NCBI GenBank assembly: GCA_902536575.1
Contig: CACAYA010000002.1
Span: forward strand, 1 to 60,073
DNA length: 60,073 bases
Direction of reading: 5' to 3'
Source: an uncultured Pelagibacteraceae bacterium
GTDB lineage: Bacteria; Pseudomonadota; Alphaproteobacteria; Pelagibacterales; Pelagibacteraceae
Made by a program: the position numbers and the translations under genes. Below, one piece after another: positions 53,601-60,073 of the stretch (its first letter is position 1; every line of letters starts with the position of its first letter). Under the pieces are notes generated by a model, which saw only the letters and a program-made list of their open reading frames with translations, ran no database searches and was not told the DNA's origin.

Positions 53601-53608
53601 ATGCTTAA
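50603..53608 (+). CDS. soxA: Sarcosine oxidase subunit alpha
   Basis: Large subunit (about 1001 residues). The N-terminus holds the 2Fe-2S-ferredoxin-like segment (GRSFKYHRPRGIMTSG near 45) without its cysteines, then a NAD+-binding Rossmann domain (DVLVVGAGISGILAARNA near 173), and a C-terminal half of GcvT type (about 600-990) that binds tetrahydrofolate and takes up the methyl group. I chose the ATG at 50603; a GTG eight codons earlier would overlap soxD. It overlaps soxG by 8 nt. Confidence 0.95.
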   Translation: MTQNLRVKSSEFIDETNRISFKFDGKTYYGFKGDTLASALIANNIHLVGRSFKYHRPRGIMTSGSEEPNAIVQINPNSNITEPNARATEIEIYEGLEASSQNCWPSVNFDIGGINNFLAPLFPAGFYYKTFMWPKSFWEKYEFLIRHSAGLGKSPNTRDPDIYDHRNIHCDVLVVGAGISGILAARNAAKNNFKTLLLDEKNELGGSTIFEANEDNKINNNLASEWLKKEINELKNIKNLEIKTRTSVAAYHQYNYLLARENLTDHLDKKDKKNKIRQRLLKIRAKKVILATGALERPLIFNNNDRPGIMLSSAIKKYSNFYGVVCGTKNIFFTNNDSAYESALSLHNKGIKVEAVIDIRENSDAKIIKKISDAGIKIYWSHTIVDTKGYKRISSISIMRLSNDGTSVTGSKISISCDCLGIAGGWTPAVHLCTQSGSKLTFDEERKIFIPKADTKEQISVGSCGGDFELDEIIKNLNYKLKNFLNINKTDFDSIALENDHETSKRNIWLLPSDQSIGKTKPFVDYQNDATAKDIKLALREGFRSIEHVKRYTTTGMGTDQGKLGNMHALGIIADTAGVKMGELGTTTFRPPYTPLTFGTIVGRNVGKFFDTFRRTPMNDWHIKNKAEFENVGQWKRSWYYPKEDETMHQAVQRESKAARQSAGILDASTLGKIDIQGSDASEFLNRVYTNAWSKLAIGKCRYGLMLNEDGMVYDDGVTTRLGENHYIMTTTTGGAANVMGKLEDYLQTEWPELDVYLTSVTDHFATASLCGPNSKKILNKIIPDLDLSDDNFPHMSFKEVLIDKIKCRVMRISFTGELSYEINAPASYGEAIWEKCIEAGKEFNITPYGTETMHLLRAEKGFIIVGQDTDGTMTPNDLQMDWIVSKKKYDFIGKRSLYRSDTMKQNRKQLVGLLTEDPNIVLEEGAQIVSELNQKPVEMLGHVTSSYFSPNLNKSIALAVVKDGKNMRGKKLFIPMENKNISVTVSNTIFFDEENKRINA

Positions 53609-54164
53609 TTATAAAACAGCTGTAAGTGGTGAAATTAATTACAACGGCATCGTTGTGAAAGAAATTTCACCTACAATGAAATTAAATTTAAGAGGTAAAA
53701 AAAGAGAATTCTTTACAAATATAGGTAAAAATCTAAATATGCTTCTTCCAACAGAAGCTAATACCTCAACAATCGGTGATAAATTAACAGCTATATGGCT
53801 TAGCCCTGATGAATGGATGATAGTTACTAACGAAGTGGTAAAAAAAGATACAAATGAATATGAATTAAATAAAATACTTTTTAATGATATATCAAAAGTA
53901 GATTTAGGTTCCGTAGTTGATGTTACAGACCAATTTGTTCAATTAGAAATTAAAGGAAAAAATATCTACGAAATATTTTCAGCAGGAAGTCCATTCAATT
54001 TTAATGAATTTAGAGTTAAAAAAGGTTCATCTGTGCAAACAATTTTGAATCATATAGACGTCATTGTTCACAATAAAGGAGATCAACTAGTTAATTTATT
54101 TGTTAGAAGATCTTTTGCTGAACATCTTTGGTCCTGGATTAGTGACAGTTCTTCAAGATTATAA
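53601..54164 (+). CDS. soxG: Sarcosine oxidase subunit gamma
   Basis: A 187-residue subunit of heterotetrameric sarcosine oxidase with a GcvT-like fold. LWLSPDEWM-type residues (IWLSPDEWMIV near 67), VDVTDQFVQLEIKG near 111, and the C-terminal FVRRSFAEHLWSWI segment near 168 are typical of SoxG. It ends the operon, two bases before the convergent nuclease gene. Confidence 0.9.
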   Translation: MLNYKTAVSGEINYNGIVVKEISPTMKLNLRGKKREFFTNIGKNLNMLLPTEANTSTIGDKLTAIWLSPDEWMIVTNEVVKKDTNEYELNKILFNDISKVDLGSVVDVTDQFVQLEIKGKNIYEIFSAGSPFNFNEFRVKKGSSVQTILNHIDVIVHNKGDQLVNLFVRRSFAEHLWSWISDSSSRL

Positions 54165-54166
54165 AT

Positions 54167-54694
54167 TTAATTTTTTCTTCTAAAATTCCAAGGCATTTCA
54201 AATTTTCCCTGCCAAATTCCAAGCTTATTATTCTTTGCATTTATTTCGTCTGAAATATATTTTTTAGAATATTTTCTATAAGCAACTGCATAACCGTTTT
54301 TTACTAACCAAGAATTAAGATTCTCATTTTTTTTATAACATTCTCCAATAAGCCTATTATATCTATCAACATCCTTTATCATACATTTTATAATTTGATT
54401 ATTAATTTTTTTAGTTAATTTATTAGTAGAAACTTGTCCACATAAGTAGCTCTTGTTGAACGAAAAAACACTAATTGTTAGGTAAGGCTTTTTACATGTT
54501 TGTTTTTTTTCTGGAGCATCTATTCCATGCAACCTTACTTTTTTATTACTTATTTTAATTGTATCTCCGTCAATAATTTTTGCAAAACCAGTAATTTCAT
54601 TAATTTCTTCTGACTTAACATCATTGTAAGTAAATATAAAAAAAACTAAACAAATTATAATCTTTATTAAAACTTTTTTTTTGGTAAAAAACAT
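54167..54694 (-). CDS. Secreted thermonuclease (staphylococcal nuclease-like)
   Basis: A 175-residue SNase-fold nuclease. An N-terminal hydrophobic segment (about residues 7-26) suggests export. Active-site features are visible: IDGDTIKI near 42 (metal aspartates), VRLHGIDAPEKKQ near 53 (catalytic Arg and Glu region) and DRYNRLIGEC near 110 with the second catalytic arginine, then WLVKNGYAVAYRKYS near 130. It may degrade environmental DNA/RNA for phosphorus or nucleosides. Confidence 0.9.
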   Translation of the reverse strand: MFFTKKKVLIKIIICLVFFIFTYNDVKSEEINEITGFAKIIDGDTIKISNKKVRLHGIDAPEKKQTCKKPYLTISVFSFNKSYLCGQVSTNKLTKKINNQIIKCMIKDVDRYNRLIGECYKKNENLNSWLVKNGYAVAYRKYSKKYISDEINAKNNKLGIWQGKFEMPWNFRRKN

Positions 54695-54715
54695 CTTTAA
54701 GTAATTTAGATCAAA

Positions 54716-56053
54716 TTATGTGATGACTAATTTATTTTTTATATAATATTTAACGTAAAGGAATAAAATAATTGATATCGACCATTGAAATGCAGCCCAA
54801 ATATAAAAAAACGTTTTGAAATCTGCATTAATATACCTTGCAATATGAAATGACAATATGGGTACTATAACGTTTCTTATAATATTATTTAACATGGCTT
54901 TTTCTGATTTTTTTAAAGCCATAAAAAAACCATTTGAAAGAAAGAAAATTGGATATGCTGGTAAAATAAAAGCTGATATTTTCAGGTACATAGAACCATA
55001 TGCGATTACTTCAGAGTTAGAAGAGAAGAATTTTGGCACAATGTCAGCACTTAAATATACAAGAACACCTGAAAGTAACATTAAATACAAACCGTATTTT
55101 ACTGATGTAAAATATGATTGTTCAACTCGCTTATAATATTTAGCTCCAATATTTTGAGCAATTATAGAAATAATTGCTGTATTTATTCCTAAAATAGGGA
55201 GTAGAACAACCTGTTCAATTCTAGTTGCAGACCCATAACCTGCTACCGCATATTCGCTAGAAAAACCAACATAAGTAAAAACAATAGCAGCAGCTACTGA
55301 GTATCCTAAAATAGCAACCGTTATTGGCATAGATTGAAAGAAAATATTTTTTAGAAAAAAATATTTTACTTTAAAATAACTAAAAGTAATTTTCTTTATT
55401 CTTTCATTAGTTAAAATTTTTCTAAGTACAATTAAAAGAGATACGAATTGAGCAATTAAAGTTGCTACTCCAATTCCCGATATTCCTAAAGCTGGTATAA
55501 ATAAAAAACCAAAAATAAAAATAGGATTTAAGATTATATTCAGAAAAAATGATAAAATTAAAGCATTTCTATATGTCACTGTGTCTCCTTCTGCATGTAA
55601 AAAAGAATTTAGTGCTACAACTAAAATAAACAATATTGTACCCAAGAAAATTATATTTATATATTTTAGACCTAGACTGGTAACCTCTATCGTTGAATTC
55701 ATTAATAGAAATACTTTTTCACCAAAGGTAAAACCAAATATTGATACGATTAACGAAATAATTATTGCATAGAAAATAACGTTCACAAAATAACCTAAAA
55801 CATTTTTTTCATTTTTCTCTCCAATACTACTACCAATCAAAGATGTACCAGCTACTGTAACACCAATAGATGTAGCAATTATTATAAAGAAAATTGGAAA
55901 TGACTTACTTAAAGCAGAAAGAGCTTCAGGAGATATTTTTCCAGCATAAAAGGTATCAACTATTGTATATAGGGTTTGAAAAAGGGTTCCTATACTAGCT
56001 GGTATTGCAAGCTTTCTAACTAAAGTTGAAACCTCATCTTTTAATAAGTTCAT
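54716..56053 (-). CDS. MATE family efflux transporter
   Basis: A 445-residue membrane protein with about 12 hydrophobic helices in two similar halves, matching MATE multidrug/organic-cation efflux pumps (Na+ or H+ coupled). The first half has LAIPASIGTLFQTLYTIVD near 14-32, and paired GTSLIGSSIGEKN near 68 and IISIIAQNIGAKYY near 285 mark the symmetrical repeats. Substrate unknown. It has no strong linkage to neighbours; it is 18 nt after trhO on the same strand. Confidence 0.92.
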   Translation of the reverse strand: MNLLKDEVSTLVRKLAIPASIGTLFQTLYTIVDTFYAGKISPEALSALSKSFPIFFIIIATSIGVTVAGTSLIGSSIGEKNEKNVLGYFVNVIFYAIIISLIVSIFGFTFGEKVFLLMNSTIEVTSLGLKYINIIFLGTILFILVVALNSFLHAEGDTVTYRNALILSFFLNIILNPIFIFGFLFIPALGISGIGVATLIAQFVSLLIVLRKILTNERIKKITFSYFKVKYFFLKNIFFQSMPITVAILGYSVAAAIVFTYVGFSSEYAVAGYGSATRIEQVVLLPILGINTAIISIIAQNIGAKYYKRVEQSYFTSVKYGLYLMLLSGVLVYLSADIVPKFFSSNSEVIAYGSMYLKISAFILPAYPIFFLSNGFFMALKKSEKAMLNNIIRNVIVPILSFHIARYINADFKTFFYIWAAFQWSISIILFLYVKYYIKNKLVIT

Positions 56054-56071
56054 CTAGTTTGTTAAATAATA

Positions 56072-56977
56072 TTAATATTCTTTTTGGAAGATATGTCTTT
56101 TTCCAACTTTTTTAGCAAGGTTAATTTGCTTTTGTCTCATTCTAAATCTTGTTTTTTGTTGATCTGTTAATTTATCGTGACAATTTGGACATGAAACGCC
56201 TTCTTCATATTTTTTTGAATTTTTAATCTGTGGAGAAATTGGCTTTCTGCAACCACTACAAATTGAATAAGTACCAGATTTTAGACCATGTTTTAAACTA
56301 ACTCTGTTATCAAAAACAAAACATTCACCTTTCCATAAACTTTTTTTTTTATCGGTTTTTTTTAAATAATTTAAAATTCCACCTTTTAATTGATATACGT
56401 TACTAAAGCCTTTTTTTTCTAAATAAACAGAAGCTTTCTCACATCGAATACCACCAGTACAAAACATTGCTATAGGCTTATTTTTTTTAAGTTTTTTTAA
56501 ATATTTTGGAAAATCCCTGAAATTATCAACATTTGGATTCGTAGAACCTTTAAAAGTACCCACATCATATTCAAATGGTTTTCTAACATCAATAACAAGT
56601 GTTTTTTTATTTCTTATTAATTTATTCCATCTGTTTGGGTCTACATGACTGTCTTTTTTTTTTAACATTTGACTGAGTTTTAAGTTCATGGGAACAACTT
56701 CGGTCTTAATTTTCACTCTAGGTTTATGAAACGGTTGAAACAAACTTTTTGATTTATTGAAACTATTAAAATCTTTAAATTTTAAAATTTTTTTTAACTT
56801 ATTAATAGTAGTTTTAATATCTGGTCCCTTACCAGAAATAGTGCCATTTGCACCTTCTTTTGAGATTATTACTGTTCCTAGAATATTATTTTTTATTAAA
56901 ATTTCATTTATCAATCTCTTATTTTTTTGTAAATACTTAATATTTAAAAACTTATAGAAACCAAACACTTCGTACAT
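56072..56977 (-). CDS. trhO: tRNA uridine(34) hydroxylase (rhodanese-related, YceA/TrhO)
   Basis: Oxygen-dependent hydroxylation of U34 in a subset of tRNAs (first step to the cmo5U/mo5U modification). The layout is an N-terminal ferredoxin-like domain (about 1-95), a rhodanese domain (about 115-210) with the active-site cysteine in MFCTGGIRCEKA near 178, and a C-terminal region with two cysteine pairs (CSGCRKP near 250 and CPNCHDK near 273) that could bind zinc. At 301 residues it is normal. Confidence 0.92.
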   Translation of the reverse strand: MYEVFGFYKFLNIKYLQKNKRLINEILIKNNILGTVIISKEGANGTISGKGPDIKTTINKLKKILKFKDFNSFNKSKSLFQPFHKPRVKIKTEVVPMNLKLSQMLKKKDSHVDPNRWNKLIRNKKTLVIDVRKPFEYDVGTFKGSTNPNVDNFRDFPKYLKKLKKNKPIAMFCTGGIRCEKASVYLEKKGFSNVYQLKGGILNYLKKTDKKKSLWKGECFVFDNRVSLKHGLKSGTYSICSGCRKPISPQIKNSKKYEEGVSCPNCHDKLTDQQKTRFRMRQKQINLAKKVGKRHIFQKEY

Positions 56978-57624
56978 TACAATTTCCTACATATAGTCAT
57001 TCCATCCCCTAGCGGAATTATGATTTTCTCCACTCTTTTATCGTTAGAGACAAATTCGTTAAAATTTTTAATCGTCTTAGTAATTTTGTCATGTTCTTTT
57101 TTCTTTGCCACTTCTCCATACCAAAGGACATTATCAATTATAATTAAGCCACTTGTCTCAAGCAAACTCAATGATGTTTCATAGTATTCTTTATAGTTTC
57201 CTTTATCGGCATCTATGAATATAAGTTCAAATTTTTCTTTAATTTCATCTAAACTCTCTAGAGCTGGTTTAATTAAAGTTGTAATTTTATGTTCTTGTTT
57301 TGCTTTTTTAAAAAAATTAATAGCAACTTTATTTGTTTGCTCATTTTTATCTAATGCAATTATTTTACCATCATCAGGTAATGCTAGTGACATAGATAAA
57401 GTACTTAAACCTGTAAATGTGCCAATTTCTAATACTTTTTTTATATTAGAAACTTTAATAATTAAATGAAGTAACTGAGTTTGTGAGATTGATATCTGCA
57501 TTCTTTTTATGTCACCAAGTGATGTATTATACTCAATTATTTCTTTTTGAACTGGGTGAAGATTATGTCCATGATCTAAAATATAATCTTGCAGCTCTTC
57601 TGTAATATTAAGGTCTGAACCCAT
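56977..57624 (-). CDS. Class I SAM-dependent O-methyltransferase
   Basis: A 215-residue methyltransferase of the caffeoyl-CoA/catechol O-methyltransferase-like family (PF01596). The SAM-binding motif I VLEIGTFTGLSTLSM is near residue 63, ALDKNEQTNK near 93, and the metal-binding FIDADKGNYKEYYE segment near 135, then IIIDNVLWYGEV near 160. The substrate is unknown. It touches trhO and lies 5 nt after gatB on the same strand. Confidence 0.88.
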   Translation of the reverse strand: MGSDLNITEELQDYILDHGHNLHPVQKEIIEYNTSLGDIKRMQISISQTQLLHLIIKVSNIKKVLEIGTFTGLSTLSMSLALPDDGKIIALDKNEQTNKVAINFFKKAKQEHKITTLIKPALESLDEIKEKFELIFIDADKGNYKEYYETSLSLLETSGLIIIDNVLWYGEVAKKKEHDKITKTIKNFNEFVSNDKRVEKIIIPLGDGMTICRKL

Positions 57625-57629
57625 AAACT

Positions 57630-59093
57630 TTAAAGTTTCTTCTTTAAAATCTCATTTACTAATTGAGGGTTGGCTTTTCCACCTGATACCTTCATTACTT
57701 GTCCAACAAAAAAACCAAATAATTTTACTTTACCTGATTTGTATTCAGTGGCTTTTTCTCGGTTGTCGTCAATAACTTTATCAACTAGTGATTCTAGAGC
57801 TTTAGGATCACTCTCTTGTTTTAATCCTTTTTCTTCGACTATTTTTTTTGGGTCTTTGTCCCCCTCCATCATGTTTTCAAAAACAGTTTTAGCTATTTTC
57901 CCTGAAATAGTTCCATCTTTAATTAAATTTATTAATTTTGATAAATTACCTGCACTTATGGGGCTTTCAGTGATTTCTAGATTCTTTTCATTTAAAGCAG
58001 CAAACAACTCACCAATTATCCAGTTAGTAGCAAGTTTCACATCTGATTTTTTTATTACATTTTCAAAATAATTAGAGGTTTCATTATCTGAAACTAAAAT
58101 GGTTGCCTCATAAGGAGATAGTTTGAATTTTTCAATAAATCTTTTTTTCTTTTCATCAGGTAACTCTGGAATTTCTAATTTTAACTTTTCTATAAAATCA
58201 TCTGAAACTTCTAAAGGTAAAAGATCTGGATCAGGAAAATATCTATAGTCATGTGCATCTTCTTTTGATCGCATTGATCTTGTCTCATTTTTTTTAGTAT
58301 CAAAAAGTCTAGTCTCTTGATCAATAGATTGACCCTCTTCGATAAGATCTACTTGTCTATTAGCTTCGTGTTCAATAGCCATTTGCATGAATTTTATTGA
58401 GTTTACATTTTTAATTTCACATCTAGTTCCAAATGCTTTAGATCCTTTTTTTCTAACAGATACATTCACATCAGCTCGTAATGAACCCTCTTGCATATTC
58501 CCATCACACGTTCCAAGGTATCTCATTATTGATCTTAATTTTTTTACATAAGCATTTACTTCATCAGGTGATCTTAAATCTGGCTTACTAACAATTTCCA
58601 TTAAGGCAACACCTGATCTATTAAGATCTACAAATGTATTTTTTGGGTCTAAATCATGTATACTTTTACCTGCATCTTGTTCTAAGTGTAATCTTTCAAT
58701 ACCAACCTCTTTTTGACCATCTGGCATATCTAATATAACTTTACCTTCACCAACAATTGGATCTTTAAATTGAGATATTTGGTATCCTTGTGGAAGATCT
58801 GCATAAAAATAATTTTTTCGATCAAAAACAGAACGTTTATTAATTTTAGCTTTAAGTCCTATGCCAGTTTTTATTGCTTGTTTTACACAATATTCATTTA
58901 TAACTGGCAGCATACCAGGTAAAGCAGCATCTACTAAACTTACCTGAGTATTGGGTTCTGCACCAAATTTAGTTGATGATGTTGAAAATAACTTTGATTC
59001 TGAAGTAACTTGTGCATGAACCTCTAAGCCTATTACAACTTCATATTGATTATCTTTTCTAGTGATTAGATACTCTGATTTATCCTTACTCAT
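57630..59093 (-). CDS. gatB: Asp-tRNA(Asn)/Glu-tRNA(Gln) amidotransferase subunit B
   Basis: Kinase/tRNA-recognition subunit of GatCAB, which amidates Glu-tRNA-Gln (and Asp-tRNA-Asn). The [12 protein letters not shown] start, [16 protein letters not shown] segment near 85 and the [10 protein letters not shown] motif near 139 are typical; a C-terminal YqeY-like tail domain (about 345-487) is present. ATG at 59093 overlaps the gatA stop as ATGA and is preferred to a GTG four codons upstream. Needed because many Alphaproteobacteria lack GlnRS. Confidence 0.96.
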   Translation of the reverse strand: MSKDKSEYLITRKDNQYEVVIGLEVHAQVTSESKLFSTSSTKFGAEPNTQVSLVDAALPGMLPVINEYCVKQAIKTGIGLKAKINKRSVFDRKNYFYADLPQGYQISQFKDPIVGEGKVILDMPDGQKEVGIERLHLEQDAGKSIHDLDPKNTFVDLNRSGVALMEIVSKPDLRSPDEVNAYVKKLRSIMRYLGTCDGNMQEGSLRADVNVSVRKKGSKAFGTRCEIKNVNSIKFMQMAIEHEANRQVDLIEEGQSIDQETRLFDTKKNETRSMRSKEDAHDYRYFPDPDLLPLEVSDDFIEKLKLEIPELPDEKKKRFIEKFKLSPYEATILVSDNETSNYFENVIKKSDVKLATNWIIGELFAALNEKNLEITESPISAGNLSKLINLIKDGTISGKIAKTVFENMMEGDKDPKKIVEEKGLKQESDPKALESLVDKVIDDNREKATEYKSGKVKLFGFFVGQVMKVSGGKANPQLVNEILKKKL

Positions 59094-60073
59094 TTTATCC
59101 ACCAATCAGTAATTTTATTTTTAAAATTTATCTTTTCTTCCATGGCATAGGCAATATTTAAAATATTCTGTTCATCAAATGCTTTACCAATTATTTGTAA
59201 TCCCAAAGGATAACCCTTTGCATCATGACCAGCAGGTATCGAAATTCCAGGCAAACCTGCTAAATTTACTGGTACTGTAAAAATATCATTTAAATACATA
59301 GAAATAGGATCGTTTGTTTTTTCACCAATTTTAAATGCAGAACTTGGCGTTGATGGAGTTAATATAGCATCTACCTTCTTGTAAGCTTCGTCAAAATCAT
59401 TTTTAATTAGTTTTCTTACTTTTTGAGCTTTAAGATAATAAGCATCATAATATCCAGAGGATAAAACATAAGTACCAATCATTATTCTTCTTTGCACTTC
59501 TGCTCCAAAACCCTCAGATCTAGTTTTTTCATACATGTCTATTAGATTCTCTCCATCAGCTCTAAATCCATATTTAACACCATCATATCTTGCAAGGTTA
59601 GATGAAGCTTCTGCAGGTGCTACAATATAATAAGTAGGTAAAGAGTAATTGGTATGAGGAAGAGAAATATCTATAATTTTTGCACCACTGTCTTTTACAT
59701 ACTCAATTCCTTTTTTCCAAAGGTCATCTATTTCTTTAGGCATACCATCTACTCTATATTCTTTAGGAATACCTATTTTTTTTCCTTTAATATTTTTAGT
59801 TAATTCTTTACTGTAATTGTTTCTTTTAAAATCAATAGAAGTTGAGTCTTTTTCATCATAAGAACTAATAACCTCGTGTAATAATGCACAATCTTTAACA
59901 TTTTGAGCCATTGGTCCAGCTTGATCTAATGAAGACGCAAATGCTACAATTCCATATCTTGAACAACTTCCATAAGTTGGCTTTAAGCCTACAGTCCCTG
60001 TAAAAGATGCTGGTTGCCTAATTGAGCCTCCAGTATCTGTACCTATAGTGATTGGTGTTAATTGTGCAGCAAC
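59090..60073 (-). CDS. gatA: Asp-tRNA(Asn)/Glu-tRNA(Gln) amidotransferase subunit A, 5' end outside window
   Basis: Amidase subunit of GatCAB. The gene runs off the right edge; the frame stays open to base 60073, and the missing N-terminal part lies beyond. The amidase signature is seen in the first visible residues: [15 protein letters not shown] with the catalytic serine, then [26 protein letters not shown] (landmarks SRYG, ASSLDQ). The C-terminus has the [10 protein letters not shown] and [13 protein letters not shown] segments. An internal ATG at 59911 is not the start. Confidence 0.95.
   Translation of the reverse strand, partial: VAAQLTPITIGTDTGGSIRQPASFTGTVGLKPTYGSCSRYGIVAFASSLDQAGPMAQNVKDCALLHEVISSYDEKDSTSIDFKRNNYSKELTKNIKGKKIGIPKEYRVDGMPKEIDDLWKKGIEYVKDSGAKIIDISLPHTNYSLPTYYIVAPAEASSNLARYDGVKYGFRADGENLIDMYEKTRSEGFGAEVQRRIMIGTYVLSSGYYDAYYLKAQKVRKLIKNDFDEAYKKVDAILTPSTPSSAFKIGEKTNDPISMYLNDIFTVPVNLAGLPGISIPAGHDAKGYPLGLQIIGKAFDEQNILNIAYAMEEKINFKNKITDWWIK

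Overview
The window looks like a chromosomal segment of a free-living marine SAR11 bacterium (Pelagibacterales, 'Candidatus Pelagibacter'-like Alphaproteobacteria). The grounds are very AT-rich DNA, genes packed with 0-20 nt gaps or short ATGA/TAATG overlaps, alphaproteobacterial gene clusters, and typical SAR11 features: a tandem SAM-II/SAM-V leader before metY, a four-subunit sarcosine oxidase locus, and a K+-independent H+-pyrophosphatase. Assignment is by recognition of protein families and gene order; no search was run.

Layout. 1-5.7 kb (+): dacA-like (open at the left edge), tmk, holB, metG, tatD and an MBL-fold hydrolase form one operon. 5.7-7.9 kb (-): a secreted glutathione peroxidase, nhaA and a zinc-ribbon membrane protein. 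8-10.3 kb (+): tRNA-Pro, an NDUFS4-like complex I accessory subunit, an SbmA-type transporter and glpX. 10.3-17.6 kb is the one clearly accessory region. It holds tRNA-Glu, a GIY-YIG protein, a double-domain glycosyltransferase, a GT2, a 2OG-Fe(II) oxygenase, then on the other strand a second GT2 behind a complete tyrosine recombinase, a tiny two-helix membrane protein, a GC-rich (about 59% by hand count) structured element that I cannot assign, a one-domain MGMT and about 500 nt of gene-free DNA.

17.6-22.9 kb (-): rplM-rpsI-argC-lipoprotein-hom-AEC transporter-EamA transporter. 23-24.4 kb (+): tandem riboswitch and metY. 24.4-28.8 kb: heme A synthase, chorismate mutase, L33, a MerR regulator, IHF, plsX, L32, a cytochrome bc1 chaperone and bamE. 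28.7-38.3 kb (-): an AspH-like hydroxylase, rpiB, glyA, nrdR, ribD (split by a frameshift), ribE, ribB with a degenerate RibA domain, ribH, nusB, thiL, hppA. 38.3-46.7 kb: hemB (+), then dapA-smpB-folK-rel-pyrE-pdxJ-acpS-lepB-rnc-recO (-). 46.7-54.2 kb (+): a lytic transglycosylase, tRNA-Ser (-) and soxBDAG. 54.2-60.07 kb (-): gatA (open at the right edge), gatB, an O-methyltransferase, trhO, a MATE transporter and a secreted nuclease.

Functionally the window is mostly housekeeping: amino acids (Met, Arg, Lys/Thr branch, Gly/Ser), vitamins (riboflavin, thiamine, B6, heme), translation and cell wall. Sarcosine oxidase and GlyA can join methylated-amine catabolism to glycine and one-carbon supply, and MetY under SAM control closes the methionine loop. 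The most unusual items are the unassigned GC-rich element beside the recombinase, the A7 frameshift in ribD, the short Rel protein, two tRNAs each followed by an ORF exactly 5 nt after CCA, and several genes missing from otherwise conserved clusters (era, rpoZ, fabH).
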